A DNA stretch of 64,000 bases from Bacteriovoracaceae bacterium (GCA_029865945.1 JARXAH010000084.1:1-64000); one strand, 5' to 3'. Positions 44,992 to 54,118 are shown, numbered from the stretch's first letter. Numbers and translations are program-made. Notes: generated by a model from the letters alone, not told the origin.

Positions 44992-46128
44992 CTACTTAGA
45001 AGGGGAGTCAGAATAGAACTCTAGCACATTCTCTGGAACAAAATCATTAATTTCTTCAGTTAGTTGTTTCATTATCTTGTCTTGCTCTTCACTTATATTT
45101 TTTATTTTGTTTTGAGAGTGACGGGGAAAGGGAACGGTACGGATGAGAATCTTAATGTGTTTTGGTTTTTGATGGCGAGACAAAATAGACTGAAACTTGG
45201 AAAGAAAAAAAGTTTTTTGAGTCACATTCATTTTAAAGGCCGGAATTTTTTCAAAAAAACGCAGAGCGTGGTGCGACTCAAGGTTACGCATGAGTAAGGC
45301 ATAAACCAATTTATAAATAAGAGGATCAGATTCAAAATTATCCCCCATCAAGACTAATTCATCGGGTACTCCTGTCAGCTCCAGAATCGTAATGATTTGC
45401 GATAATTTATAAAATCCATGAGTGGAAATATCTTTCGTTCCCAATAAAAAATTTAGTGGCGAAAGAATGATGCGATAATCTTTTAAAAAAATACTAGCTG
45501 TATAGATATGGTGCTGATAAAGCCACTGCCTAATTGGTCGCTCGTAAAAATAAGGCGAGGCAGAGACCACAAATGCTTGATGGCCCTTAATCACAAAAAG
45601 CTGAAGCAGGTCTAATCCTTTTTGAAGTGAGGGATACTTATTCATCGGCGATGTAACAGACTTCCACATTTCTTTAGTCGTTGAGTACTTGGTTTCTAAC
45701 AACGTTTTATCAAAATCACTGATAATGATTTTATAGGGGTGAGTGAGAATTTGCGGAAGAAATGTTCCCAAATAGTAGTAGGATCCAATCTTAACACCAC
45801 ACTCATAAACACGAAGGGAATGGATCTGTTCTCCTAGATTACTGGTCCTCGGAATTTGTCCTTGAAACAGACCATTGGAGTGTGAGAAGAAAAATCTTTT
45901 GTAAATAATTCTTCCAATACTATTCAAACCAATCATCATGAGGGCATATTTTTTCTCGGAAAAAAAATGTAAGTGATCCCAAGGTGTCGTGAAAGGACGA
46001 ATTTTTTTAGATTTTCTAAAAATATTTAATTGAGTTAATTCCCGGTCTACTTCAGCTAAAAAGTGAATGGAGCTTTCTCTCGCAATGCAAACCCATTTAA
46101 TGAGAACTGGTCTTTTGATGTATGACAT
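44992..46128 (-). CDS. HAD-family phosphatase of the App1 (phosphatidate phosphatase) type
   Basis: 378 residues. The C-terminal half has HAD motif I IISDFDKTLLETKYS, motif II FVVSASPYFYERP, a Lys region, and motif III LVLMGDNFESDP. The order and spacing resemble the App1/DUF2183 catalytic domain, whose known member dephosphorylates phosphatidate. The N-terminal 150 residues are not recognised. Metal-binding aspartates are all present, so an active enzyme is likely; the lipid substrate is inference. Confidence 0.7.
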   Translation of the reverse strand: MSYIKRPVLIKWVCIARESSIHFLAEVDRELTQLNIFRKSKKIRPFTTPWDHLHFFSEKKYALMMIGLNSIGRIIYKRFFFSHSNGLFQGQIPRTSNLGEQIHSLRVYECGVKIGSYYYLGTFLPQILTHPYKIIISDFDKTLLETKYSTTKEMWKSVTSPMNKYPSLQKGLDLLQLFVIKGHQAFVVSASPYFYERPIRQWLYQHHIYTASIFLKDYRIILSPLNFLLGTKDISTHGFYKLSQIITILELTGVPDELVLMGDNFESDPLIYKLVYALLMRNLESHHALRFFEKIPAFKMNVTQKTFFLSKFQSILSRHQKPKHIKILIRTVPFPRHSQNKIKNISEEQDKIMKQLTEEINDFVPENVLEFYSDSPSK

Positions 46129-46151
46129 ACCATTAGATTATAGCTTTTTAA

Positions 46152-47309
46152 TTACGCTTTTTTGATGCTAAAAATTACCTGACCTGCACGATAATCTTTT
46201 TTTATGGTTAAAGGGTCTAGGATGTCACTAACGGTAAAAGACTTAGACATACTTTCGACTCGACTAGTTTGAATTTTTTCGTTTTCCGGGGTTTTAACCT
46301 CATCCTTAAATTGCCTTGAATGGGACAGCCTTATTTTTCTTCCTTCAACATTAAGAGATATGTTTCCCTTCTCATACTCAGGGGCCTGCATTTTAATTTC
46401 CACGTGGTGATCAAAATTACTAATTTCTGGTTTTAGCTCGGTATTCTTGTAAAAGGGGTTGGCCGTTTTTACTTCGAGGGATTGATAAGATTTAGTTTGA
46501 TCTACTTTTAAATTTTCTACGTCGCTCACATGTCTGGATTCAAGCGCTTTATGTTGTTCGTTGTACCCTTTTTGGTTTTGTTGATACTGATTTAAAAAAG
46601 TTTCATGTTTCTCTTTCAAATCCGCTTTTTGGGAAAATTGGATTCTTTCATTTTCTTTTTGATGACTCTCCCCAACTTTTTTCACTTCTAATTCATGTTT
46701 ATTTCTTATTCCCGCGTATAATTGCTGATTTTTGGCCTTTAAATTTTCCAGTTCTTGCTCTTGGGTAAATTTCGTTTGAGCAATCACTTGGCTTCCTTTC
46801 TTGGAAACTTCATTCAAGTCTTGTTGGTTTTTAAAGGAAGTGCGCTGCATGGCCATGGAGTGTTCGTGTAGTCTTTGACTTTGGTCTAGATCATTAATTG
46901 TTTCTAATTTCTGAAGGGAGGATCTTTGATCTTCTTGAATTTCTTTTCCCTTTTTTTGATAGGTCTGAACTGTTTTGTTGAGCTGGTCTTCGTGATTATT
47001 TCTCGCTAATTGGATTTGTTGAGTTGCATCTTTTTTTAATTTATTTTTTTGTTGCTCCATCCTTTGGTTTTCTAGCGAGAGTTCATGTTTCAATTGTTCA
47101 AGTACCTTTATTTTACGATCGTGTTCAGTAGAAATATCTTGCTGATTGCGTTGTCTTACATCATAAATTTCTTCTTCTTGCTGGCTTCGTAAGGCCTTTA
47201 TGGACTGGGTCTGTTTTTCTCTGAGTTGAGCGATTTCGGTGCGATTATTGCGCTGATCATTGGCCATGGTTTCTTGCGCTACGATTCTTTGAATATCAAT
47301 ACCTGACAT
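46152..47309 (-). CDS. long coiled-coil protein with C-terminal HSP20-like domain
   Basis: 385 residues. About 1-285 is almost unbroken charged coiled coil (Gln/Glu/Lys/Arg heptads, no Pro or Gly breaks). From about 300 a small alpha-crystallin-like domain follows: HHVEIKMQAPEYEKGNISLN (split as HHVEIKMQAPEY and GNISLNVEGR), KSFTVSDILDP and YRAGQVIFSIKKA, matching the beta strands and closing motif of HSP20 proteins. No signal peptide. The combination suggests a filament or scaffold with a chaperone-like end. It lies 6 bases after a small exported protein gene. Confidence 0.7.
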   Translation of the reverse strand: MSGIDIQRIVAQETMANDQRNNRTEIAQLREKQTQSIKALRSQQEEEIYDVRQRNQQDISTEHDRKIKVLEQLKHELSLENQRMEQQKNKLKKDATQQIQLARNNHEDQLNKTVQTYQKKGKEIQEDQRSSLQKLETINDLDQSQRLHEHSMAMQRTSFKNQQDLNEVSKKGSQVIAQTKFTQEQELENLKAKNQQLYAGIRNKHELEVKKVGESHQKENERIQFSQKADLKEKHETFLNQYQQNQKGYNEQHKALESRHVSDVENLKVDQTKSYQSLEVKTANPFYKNTELKPEISNFDHHVEIKMQAPEYEKGNISLNVEGRKIRLSHSRQFKDEVKTPENEKIQTSRVESMSKSFTVSDILDPLTIKKDYRAGQVIFSIKKA

Positions 47310-47315
47310 ATAAAC

Positions 47316-47648
47316 TCACTTTGTTTTCATTTCACCATTATCTGTATTTGCTGCTAAGTAGGGTGACTGACAGTAGGCCAGGTGGTGCCCGGTGTGGCCA
47401 CCACACGTCCATGTTCGCTTAAGAAATATTTGCTCCAGCGCTATATTTTTAAAATTGGCAAAGCTATTAAGAGGCAAGGAAGAGATGACAATTTTGGGTT
47501 CAGTTTTATTATTGGCGCCAGCAGAGGGGGATTCCACCGGATAGATAAGGTACTGATAGACACGATATTCAGCATGTATTTCCTCGCAAATACACACGAA
47601 GATGATAAAAAAAGAAAATCTGAATGTTTTTATCAAATGTAACCTCAC
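47316..47648 (-). CDS. small exported protein, unknown
   Basis: 110 residues with signal peptide (basic start, hydrophobic 10-22, cleavage near IHA-E). The mature part has TWTCGGHTGHHLAYC, a Cys/His cluster that could bind metal or form a disulphide. First gene of the four-gene group; divergent from the zinc-finger gene at 47735 with 86 bases between. Confidence 0.6.
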   Translation of the reverse strand: MRLHLIKTFRFSFFIIFVCICEEIHAEYRVYQYLIYPVESPSAGANNKTEPKIVISSLPLNSFANFKNIALEQIFLKRTWTCGGHTGHHLAYCQSPYLAANTDNGEMKTK

Positions 47649-47734
47649 GCTTCATCTTTGATTCTAATCTTTTTTGAAGAAAAAATATTGCCCTGGGAAT
47701 ATTTTCCCAAAAGAAGTTATGCCATAATGCTATT

Positions 47735-48622
47735 ATGAAAAAACAAATTTCTTGCTCTGAGTGTCAGAATAAAATCGCAGATCATCAAAATTCTTATTCT
47801 CTTCAAAAAAACCAAGACCGACATTTCTGCTCAAGGTTTTGTCTCGAGCAGTTTTATCATGAACAACGCGAATATTTTGCCGATTGGGGAAGGGGCCTTG
47901 GTTTTGCGCCTGAAAACTTGCCCCCTGGCACGTCCGCCAATAACACCAATAACGCCAATAAGGATTTGTCTGGAATAAAGTTAGATTCCTTTCAATTCCC
48001 AAATTCCTGGAATTTACCTCTGGGATGTTTCTTATATCAAAATGAAAAAAATTTTATTATTAGAATTTATCTCTTAACCGAATTGGATTATCCTCTTTTA
48101 CTTCTTTATGAAACCCAGACAAATGCAGGAAATGAAGCAAGATATTTTTTAGATGAGCTTCGTGAAAAAAATGAAAATCTTAAACAAGAGAGAGAAGAGT
48201 TGATGATATCCCCAGAACTTTCTTTTGAACTCGATCAAATGCGCTCTTCACTTTTAGCGGATTTAATTAAACACAAATCAGATACCGATATTGGCCTAGA
48301 GTCATGTGAGCTATATTCAGGATATATTGAAACGACTCTTCAATCTCCAGATGAAGTTTATGCTTTTTCCTACAAGAATGGAAAAAATTTGCAAATTTTT
48401 CAAAAGTCATTGTTTGATCAATTTCCACTCAATCATCTGCCTTGTTATTACCTGGTCATATGCTATGAACTAACTCAAACTTCTCGTTTTGCCGATCAAA
48501 AGGATCTAATCGATCAAGACGATCCAGTCTTTCTTCCGCTTCTTTGTTTTCCCACCCAAGATGAAAATTTAGTTTCCTATTATCGACGCGGCGAAGTTTT
48601 AATGAGAAGATCTCTCAATTAA
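47735..48622 (+). CDS. protein with N-terminal treble-clef-like zinc finger
   Basis: 295 residues. The N-terminus has CSEC ... HFCSRFCLEQFY (C-x2-C-x~20-C-x3-C), as in MYM/TRASH-type metal-binding fingers. The rest is acidic, with LLLYETQTNAGNEARYFLDEL and later QFPLNHLPCYYLVICYELTQ (given in parts), and is not recognised. It precedes maf by 16 bases and is probably co-transcribed. Confidence 0.65.
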   Translation: MKKQISCSECQNKIADHQNSYSLQKNQDRHFCSRFCLEQFYHEQREYFADWGRGLGFAPENLPPGTSANNTNNANKDLSGIKLDSFQFPNSWNLPLGCFLYQNEKNFIIRIYLLTELDYPLLLLYETQTNAGNEARYFLDELREKNENLKQEREELMISPELSFELDQMRSSLLADLIKHKSDTDIGLESCELYSGYIETTLQSPDEVYAFSYKNGKNLQIFQKSLFDQFPLNHLPCYYLVICYELTQTSRFADQKDLIDQDDPVFLPLLCFPTQDENLVSYYRRGEVLMRRSLN

Positions 48623-48638
48623 CTAAGGCCGGTCAGTT

Positions 48639-49262
48639 ATGTCTTGTAAATTTATTTTGGGCAGTCAAAGTCCCAGACGAAAAGAATTATTAAGTCATTT
48701 AAATATTTCCTTCCAGGTAGAAAGTCCACAATTTGATGAAGAGCGTGTGCTGGAATCTAACCCGAAAAAGAGATGCGAACGTTTAGCAAATAATAAGTTT
48801 GAAAATTTAATTGAACTTAAAAAAAAGCTTGGTGAGGACAAAAATATCTGCGTACTAACAGCAGATACGATTGTTGATTTGGATGGAGTGGTTATTGAGA
48901 AACCTACCAACCTCGAGAATGCCAAAAACATGTTGCTCTCGCTGTCAGGTAAAGATCATTTAGTACATACCGGAGTCCATATTTTTTTCTCATCGGAAGA
49001 TGTTAAATTTCAAGTTCAGTGGGTGAGTACGACCCATGTTACCTTTGACCACATTGATCCACGAACGATGGAGATATATCTCAATACGGGTGAGTCATTA
49101 GATAAATCCGGTGCCTATGGAATCCAGGGCATGGCCTTGTCTTTTATTCATTCCATTAAGGGAAGTTTTTCTAATGTGATGGGGCTTCCCATTGAAAAAA
49201 TTCGTACCGTGTTTGCAGACAAATTGGGTTATGAATGGAGAAATTATTTTCATGCAAAATAA
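48639..49262 (+). CDS. maf: Maf-family nucleotide pyrophosphatase
   Basis: 207 residues: FILGSQSPRRKELLSHL (S-x-SPRR loop), TADTIVDLDGVVIEKP with catalytic Asp, AKNMLLSLSGKDHLVHTGV and DKSGAYGIQGMAL. These are all Maf motifs. The family hydrolyses dTTP, UTP or modified nucleotides. The C-terminus overlaps the next gene start by 11 bases. Confidence 0.93.
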   Translation: MSCKFILGSQSPRRKELLSHLNISFQVESPQFDEERVLESNPKKRCERLANNKFENLIELKKKLGEDKNICVLTADTIVDLDGVVIEKPTNLENAKNMLLSLSGKDHLVHTGVHIFFSSEDVKFQVQWVSTTHVTFDHIDPRTMEIYLNTGESLDKSGAYGIQGMALSFIHSIKGSFSNVMGLPIEKIRTVFADKLGYEWRNYFHAK

Positions 49263-49677
49263 CATAATATTTTTTTTCTTTTTAGGATGGATCTTAACTC
49301 AAAATTTGTGTTTCAGTTTAGAAACTAAGACTGAAGCAAAAAACGAACTTAAGTCCGTTCAAGAAAAACTTTCCCAAAAGATGGATCAAATCTCCCTCTC
49401 AAATATTCAGGCCAACTTACTAGAGATATCACAACTGAGAGATTCTTTAGATGCTCTGAAAGATAAATCGCTTAAGAATTGCCAGAAAAAAGATTTTAGT
49501 AAGGATCAGAAACATCAATGCTTAATTTCCCTTAAAGATGACTATCAGAGTATTATCGAAAATTACTATCAGGCGAGACTGAGATATTTGGACATCATTC
49601 ACAAGCACTATCAGCAACTTTTGGGCCAGGAGAGAAAGGCGCTGATAGAGCAGCTTAACAAAGAGGCCACTAAGTAA
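49252..49677 (+). CDS. small exported helical protein, unknown
   Basis: 141 residues from ATG 49252, with GGAGAAAT about 8 bases upstream. The signal peptide (MQNNIIFFFFLGWILTQNLC) starts right there, so the earlier in-frame start at 49192 is unlikely. The mature protein is a charged helical bundle or coiled coil with two Cys (NCQKKDFSKDQKHQC). It overlaps maf and ends 117 bases before pstS. Confidence 0.6.
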   Translation: MQNNIIFFFFLGWILTQNLCFSLETKTEAKNELKSVQEKLSQKMDQISLSNIQANLLEISQLRDSLDALKDKSLKNCQKKDFSKDQKHQCLISLKDDYQSIIENYYQARLRYLDIIHKHYQQLLGQERKALIEQLNKEATK

Positions 49678-49679
49678 AG

Positions 49680-49708
49680 TTGTCACACTTTTTCGACCTG
49701 CGGATACT
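49680..49708 (+). promoter_or_regulatory. possible sigma-70 promoter upstream of pstS
   Basis: -35 TTGTCA (49680-49685), 17-base spacer, -10 GATACT (49703-49708), directly after the preceding gene. It could give a basal transcript of the phosphate operon. Confidence 0.35.
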
Positions 49709-49733
49709 TTTGGCCTCACGTAAAAACTTCAAT

Positions 49734-49773
49734 TGTTAAGAATAGGTTAAGATCAACCATCCCCCTTTTTATA
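49734..49773 (+). promoter_or_regulatory. possible Pho-box-like promoter of the pst operon
   Basis: Two adjacent 11-base units, TGTTAAGAATA and GGTTAAGATCA (49734-49755), share eight positions. They are followed after 12 bases by a TTTATA -10-like element (49768-49773). The 11-base direct-repeat layout replacing a -35 box is that of PhoB sites, though the bases differ from the E. coli consensus. Confidence 0.3.
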
Positions 49774-49793
49774 TCCGACTAAAGCAAGCAAGA

Positions 49794-50753
49794 ATGAGAA
49801 ATATGAATATGAAAAAATTTTTATTTTTGAATCCTATTGTTTTTTTAATGTTTTTCCTTTTATTTGGGTGTTTCGGCTTAAAAAAATCTCCTGAAGATTT
49901 TCTCATTATCCAAAATAAAGGCTCAGATACCCTAGTTAATTTGGCGCAAGTTTGGGCAGAAAATTACGGCCGAATTAATTCTAAGGTGGCCATTTCTGTT
50001 TCAGGTGGTGGTTCGGGAACTGGGATTGCGGCCCTCATTAATAATCAAGTGGATATTGCAAATTCCTCGCGCTCAATTAAAGAAGAAGAATCTAAAAAAG
50101 CTGAACAAAACTCTGGGAAAAAAGTGACCGAGTATGTAGTGGCCCTCGATGCTCTTTCCGTTTTTGTCCATCCCAGTAATCCTTTACAAGGACTCTCCCG
50201 CACTGAGCTTGCTTGTATTTTTGGCAGCGAAGGAAATTGCGATAACTGGTCACAAATTAGAAATACAGTTGTCCCGGGTTGTAAGAACAATAAAATCATT
50301 CGCGTGAGTCGGATGTCTAATTCTGGTACTTATCAATATTTTTTAGAGCGAGTCATTGGTAAGAAAAAAGATATGCGACTTGGATCAATGGATCTTAATG
50401 GTTCCAAGGAATCGATTGATCTTGTACAAAATACTCCCTGTGCCATCGGTTATACTGGTATGGGATACATCAATGATCACATCAAAGCGCTTTGTGTGAC
50501 GTGGGATGAAGGTGGCCCATGCATTCCACCAACACTGGAAAATGCCATGAATAAGACTTATCCCATTACCCGCGAATTATTTATGTATACGCTCGGTGAA
50601 GCAGAGGGAGAAGTTAAGAAATATTTAGAGTGGATTAAAGGCATTGATGCGACCAAGCTGGTGATTAAGATGGGATATATTCCTTCTCCGGCTTATTGGT
50701 CAATTGAAGACGTTAATCGCCTTAAGGCCCAAACCCAAGGACAAAAACTATGA
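49794..50753 (+). CDS. pstS: phosphate-binding lipoprotein PstS
   Basis: About 315-319 residues. Lipoprotein signal MFFLLFGCFG (acylated Cys about 28). The binding domain has NKGSDTLVNLAQVWAE, ISVSGGGSGTGIAALI, IANSSRSIKEEE, RMSNSGTYQYF and CAIGYTGMGYI, the PstS pattern. It captures phosphate outside the inner membrane. The exact start is uncertain (ATG 49794, 49803 or 49809). Coupled to pstC by an ATGA overlap. Confidence 0.93.
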   Translation: MRNMNMKKFLFLNPIVFLMFFLLFGCFGLKKSPEDFLIIQNKGSDTLVNLAQVWAENYGRINSKVAISVSGGGSGTGIAALINNQVDIANSSRSIKEEESKKAEQNSGKKVTEYVVALDALSVFVHPSNPLQGLSRTELACIFGSEGNCDNWSQIRNTVVPGCKNNKIIRVSRMSNSGTYQYFLERVIGKKKDMRLGSMDLNGSKESIDLVQNTPCAIGYTGMGYINDHIKALCVTWDEGGPCIPPTLENAMNKTYPITRELFMYTLGEAEGEVKKYLEWIKGIDATKLVIKMGYIPSPAYWSIEDVNRLKAQTQGQKL

Positions 50754-51694
50754 TGGGAAAAGTTATTGAAGAAGAAAAGCGACAGCTTTCTGATTACATC
50801 AAGCATTATCGTCCGAAGCAAATTTTGCGCGACCGAATCATGGAATCCATTATTTTTCTAGGTGGACTAAGCGCCGTTATTTTTACCATTGGAATTTTTT
50901 TATTCGTGATTAAAGAAGCGTGGCCATTTCTTTCGTCCAGATTTTCGTTGATGGAATTTTTAACCAATATTGAATGGTACCCGGTGTCCAATGTTTCTGT
51001 TCGCTACGGTGCCAAGGCCCTTTTTGTGGGGACTGCTGCAGTGACTATTGGATCGATGGTACTTGCGATTCCTGTAGGAATTGGGACCGCCATTTTTATC
51101 TCGGAATTTTGTGGCCCAAAATTCAAAGAGGTCGCCAAAATATTAATTGAACTATTGGCCTCGATCCCCTCAGTTGTTTGGGGATTTATTGCTGTGATGG
51201 TGATGAATCCATTTATCATTAATGTTCTTCACGAACCGGTGGGGTTAAATGTTTTCAATGCTTCTATCATCCTCGCCTTGATGTCTATTCCTATGATTGT
51301 TTCGATCGGCGAGGATGCCCTTCGTTCCGTTCCTGATACGTACCGAGAGGCGGCAGAATCCCTGGGGGCCACAAGGTTGGAAGTTGTTATTCGAGTCATT
51401 ATTCCGGCCGCAAAAAATGGCCTAATTGCTGCTATCTTATTGGGTGTTGGCCGTGCGGTAGGGGAGACGATGGCCGTTCTCATGGCCACAGGTCACTCGG
51501 TTGCTATCCCTGATTCTATTTTTTCTCCCGTGAGAACTCTAACGGCGACAGTGGCAGCGGAGATGGGTGAAGCACCTAAAGGAAGTGAGCATTACCAGAC
51601 ACTCTTTACTATAGGTCTCTCTCTTCTTCTCATTACTTTTAGTATAAATTTCATTTCTGATATCTTGCTCAGAAAAAGTTGGAAGCGAAAATGA
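50750..51694 (+). CDS. pstC: phosphate ABC transporter permease PstC
   Basis: 314 residues with six TM helices. The coupling motif is EAAESLGATRLEVVIRVIIPAA (given as EAAESLGAT and RVIIPAA), and SIPSVVWGFIAV and GRAVGETMAVLMATG are PstC signatures. It pairs with PstA to form the channel. Its stop overlaps the pstA ATG. Confidence 0.95.
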   Translation: MMGKVIEEEKRQLSDYIKHYRPKQILRDRIMESIIFLGGLSAVIFTIGIFLFVIKEAWPFLSSRFSLMEFLTNIEWYPVSNVSVRYGAKALFVGTAAVTIGSMVLAIPVGIGTAIFISEFCGPKFKEVAKILIELLASIPSVVWGFIAVMVMNPFIINVLHEPVGLNVFNASIILALMSIPMIVSIGEDALRSVPDTYREAAESLGATRLEVVIRVIIPAAKNGLIAAILLGVGRAVGETMAVLMATGHSVAIPDSIFSPVRTLTATVAAEMGEAPKGSEHYQTLFTIGLSLLLITFSINFISDILLRKSWKRK

Positions 51695-52566
51695 GTTCAT
51701 TTAAATCAACGGAATTATTAAAATCGAAAGTTTCAAAACAAAAGTGGGTGGAATCCATTTTACTTGTAACCACGTTCGCCCTCTTTATTCCTGTGGCAGC
51801 GATCTTTTTAATTTTGCTCATTAAAGGTTATCCGGCGATTAATCTCAATTTTATTTTTGCTGGCCCTTCCAATGGAATGACAGAAGGCGGAATTTTCCCA
51901 GCGATTGTGGGAACGTTTTGGTTAATCTTTTTATCCCTCTTTTTTACGTGCCCGCTTGGAATTTTGGCAGCGCTTTACCTCAATGAGTACGCTCGTGATA
52001 ATACCTTCACCCGAATCATTAATCTTGCCATTATTAATTTGGCGGGAGTGCCGAGTATCGTTTATTCCCTCTTTGGATTGGGAGCGTTCGTTTTATTTTT
52101 GAAGATGGGAACTTCCATTCTGTCAGCATCCCTTACATTATCCGTGATGAACCTGCCGGTGATTATTACCTCTACTCGCGAATCCCTACTCGCAGTTCCT
52201 AAATCCTTTCGTGAGGCCTGCTGGAATGTGGGTGCGAGTAAATGGCAAACTTTGTGGTACGTCGTTTTGCCAAATTCACTACCAGGAATTTTGACGGGAG
52301 TGATTTTTTCGGTGAGCCGTGCTGCAGGAGAAACAGCGGCCATTTTATTTACGGGTGTGGCCTTCTATCTTCCCTTCTTGCCTGAGAGCATCTTCGATCA
52401 ATGTATGGCCCTCTCCATGCACTTATATACCATTTCTACACAAGTCGTAGGAGTTCCTGAATCTTATACTTTTGGAACAGCACTTGTTCTAATTGGTCTC
52501 GTTTTAATAGTGAATACTCTCAGTATCGTCGTTAGGTCTTATTATCGTTCTCACCGCAAATGGTAG
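51691..52566 (+). CDS. pstA: phosphate ABC transporter permease PstA
   Basis: 291 residues from ATG 51691 (ATGA overlap with pstC). Six TM helices; GGIFPAIVGTFWLI, LNEYARDN, LAGVPSIVYSLFGLGAFV and the coupling motif REACWNVGASKWQTLWYVVLP (in parts REACWNVGASK, WYVVLP) identify PstA. SRAAGETAAILFTG is the conserved PstA/C helix. Confidence 0.95.
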   Translation: MSSFKSTELLKSKVSKQKWVESILLVTTFALFIPVAAIFLILLIKGYPAINLNFIFAGPSNGMTEGGIFPAIVGTFWLIFLSLFFTCPLGILAALYLNEYARDNTFTRIINLAIINLAGVPSIVYSLFGLGAFVLFLKMGTSILSASLTLSVMNLPVIITSTRESLLAVPKSFREACWNVGASKWQTLWYVVLPNSLPGILTGVIFSVSRAAGETAAILFTGVAFYLPFLPESIFDQCMALSMHLYTISTQVVGVPESYTFGTALVLIGLVLIVNTLSIVVRSYYRSHRKW

Positions 52567-52578
52567 GATAAAAAAATA

Positions 52579-53334
52579 ATGAAAGAAAAAATAAAAATTC
52601 AAAACTTAACGGCTTCTTATAATGGTAAGTCTATTCTTAGAAACATAAATCTATCAGTAATTCAAAATGAAATACTGGCCGTCATCGGCCCAGCTAATTC
52701 TGGTAAGACATCATTACTCAGATGCATTAATCGCATGTGTGACTTTATTCCTGAAATGGATGTGGAAGGGGACATTCTTCTTGATGGAGTTTCAACCTTT
52801 GCTAAGCGTGATAGTACCGTCATTCGAAGACGTATTGGAATGGTTTCACCTCTTCCCGTGGGGCTTCCTATGTCCATTCGGGACAATGTAACTTTTGCTC
52901 CTAAAGTGGCGGGTTGCAAAGATCCCGTCATCTTAGAAGAGATCATGGAAGATTGCTTAAAAAAATCTGCTCTCTGGGATGAAGTAAAAGATCGACTTGA
53001 TATGATTGCGACCAAATTGTCGGGTGGCCAACAGCAGAGGCTTACGATTGCGAGGGCCTTGTCTCATTTTCCGGAAGTTTTATGTTTAGATGAATTTTCC
53101 ATCGCAATTGATCCAGTGACCACCATGAGAATTGAAGAAATTCTCAAAGAATTAAAAAAAGAGATGACCATTATTTTAGTGACGAATCTCAATTTTCAAG
53201 CGCGACGGTTGAGTGACCGAACGGCGATGATTTTTGAGGGCGACTTACTTGAAGTGGGCGCAACGAAAGACGTATTTTCAGGAAACACACAGCAACAAAA
53301 AACTAAAGACTATATCGAAGGGTTATTCGGATGA
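52579..53334 (+). CDS. pstB: PstB-like ATPase 1: signature intact, Q-loop and H-loop lost
   Basis: 251 residues. Walker A GPANSGKT, ABC signature LSGGQQQRL and Walker B VLCLDEF are present. The Q-loop reads GMVSPLPVGLPMSI (Gln replaced by Pro; normal MVFQKP), and the H-loop reads LVTNLNFQA (His replaced by Asn; normal VTHN). Its own Walker site is therefore probably weak or inactive, but it can offer a good signature to a partner. The gene overlaps the second PstB by 4 bases, so the two are made together. Confidence 0.92.
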   Translation: MKEKIKIQNLTASYNGKSILRNINLSVIQNEILAVIGPANSGKTSLLRCINRMCDFIPEMDVEGDILLDGVSTFAKRDSTVIRRRIGMVSPLPVGLPMSIRDNVTFAPKVAGCKDPVILEEIMEDCLKKSALWDEVKDRLDMIATKLSGGQQQRLTIARALSHFPEVLCLDEFSIAIDPVTTMRIEEILKELKKEMTIILVTNLNFQARRLSDRTAMIFEGDLLEVGATKDVFSGNTQQQKTKDYIEGLFG

Positions 53335-54095
53335 ATTTTGCCATACAAGCTTTTGAGTTAAATTTATGGTATGGAACTTTTCACGCCATCACGGATTTAA
53401 CGATTGATATAAAAAAACATCAGATTACATCTCTCATCGGCCCATCAGGATGTGGGAAAAGTTCCTTCTTGAAGTGTCTCAACCGAATTAATGAGCGCGG
53501 TGGCAATGTTACTGTTAAGGGAAAATTAGAAGTTTTTGGCCAAGATATTTATTCCTCCGACATCAGCTTAGAATCTCTTAGGAAAGAAGTGGGAATGGTG
53601 TTTCAAAAACCCAATCCTTTGCCGATCTCTATTTATGAAAATGTTATTTTTGGCTACAAGACTCACATGCCTAAGTCCACTTATCGCAAAGGCGACCTCG
53701 ATGAAAAAGTTGAGTCCGCGCTTCGCACAGTTCGTTTGTGGGACCAGCTTAAAGATCGCTTAAATGATAATGCCCTCACCCTGCAACTTGAGATGCAACA
53801 AAAACTCTGCCTTGCTAGGTTGTTGCCGCTTAAGCCCAAGCTTATATTGTTAGATGAGCCTTGCTCCACTCTCGACACCAAGGGGACCTTGGCGGTGGAA
53901 GAGTTACTCTTGGAGCTCAAATCGTCTTATTCAATAGTGATTGTGACCCACAGTATGGCCCAAGCAAGGCGTGTGAGTGAGGATTGCATTTTTATGTACC
54001 TTGGCACACTGGTTGAGTCTGGGAGCACCAAGCAAATGTTTACCCTGCCAAAGAATAAACAAACCATGAATTACATTGAAGGAATTATGGGTTAG
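53331..54095 (+). CDS. PstB-like ATPase 2: Walker, Q- and H-loops intact, signature lost
   Basis: 254 residues. Walker A GPSGCGKS, Q-loop GMVFQKPNPLPISIYEN, Walker B LILLDEPCSTLD and H-loop IVTHSMAQA are standard PstB. The ABC signature is changed to LTLQLEMQQKL where PstB has LSGGQQQRL. This is exactly the complement of its neighbour: a heterodimer would have one complete ATP site (this Walker/Q/H with the other signature) and one degenerate site. No phoU follows. Confidence 0.9.
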   Translation: MNFAIQAFELNLWYGTFHAITDLTIDIKKHQITSLIGPSGCGKSSFLKCLNRINERGGNVTVKGKLEVFGQDIYSSDISLESLRKEVGMVFQKPNPLPISIYENVIFGYKTHMPKSTYRKGDLDEKVESALRTVRLWDQLKDRLNDNALTLQLEMQQKLCLARLLPLKPKLILLDEPCSTLDTKGTLAVEELLLELKSSYSIVIVTHSMAQARRVSEDCIFMYLGTLVESGSTKQMFTLPKNKQTMNYIEGIMG

Positions 54096-54118
54096 GTTGA
54101 AAACCTATGTATTTTTTC
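54093..54118 (+). terminator. possible terminator after the pst operon
   Basis: A short stem TAGGTT-GAA-AACCTA immediately after the last gene is followed by TGTATTTTTTC. The stem is AT-rich and weak, but the T run and position fit an intrinsic terminator. Confidence 0.35.
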
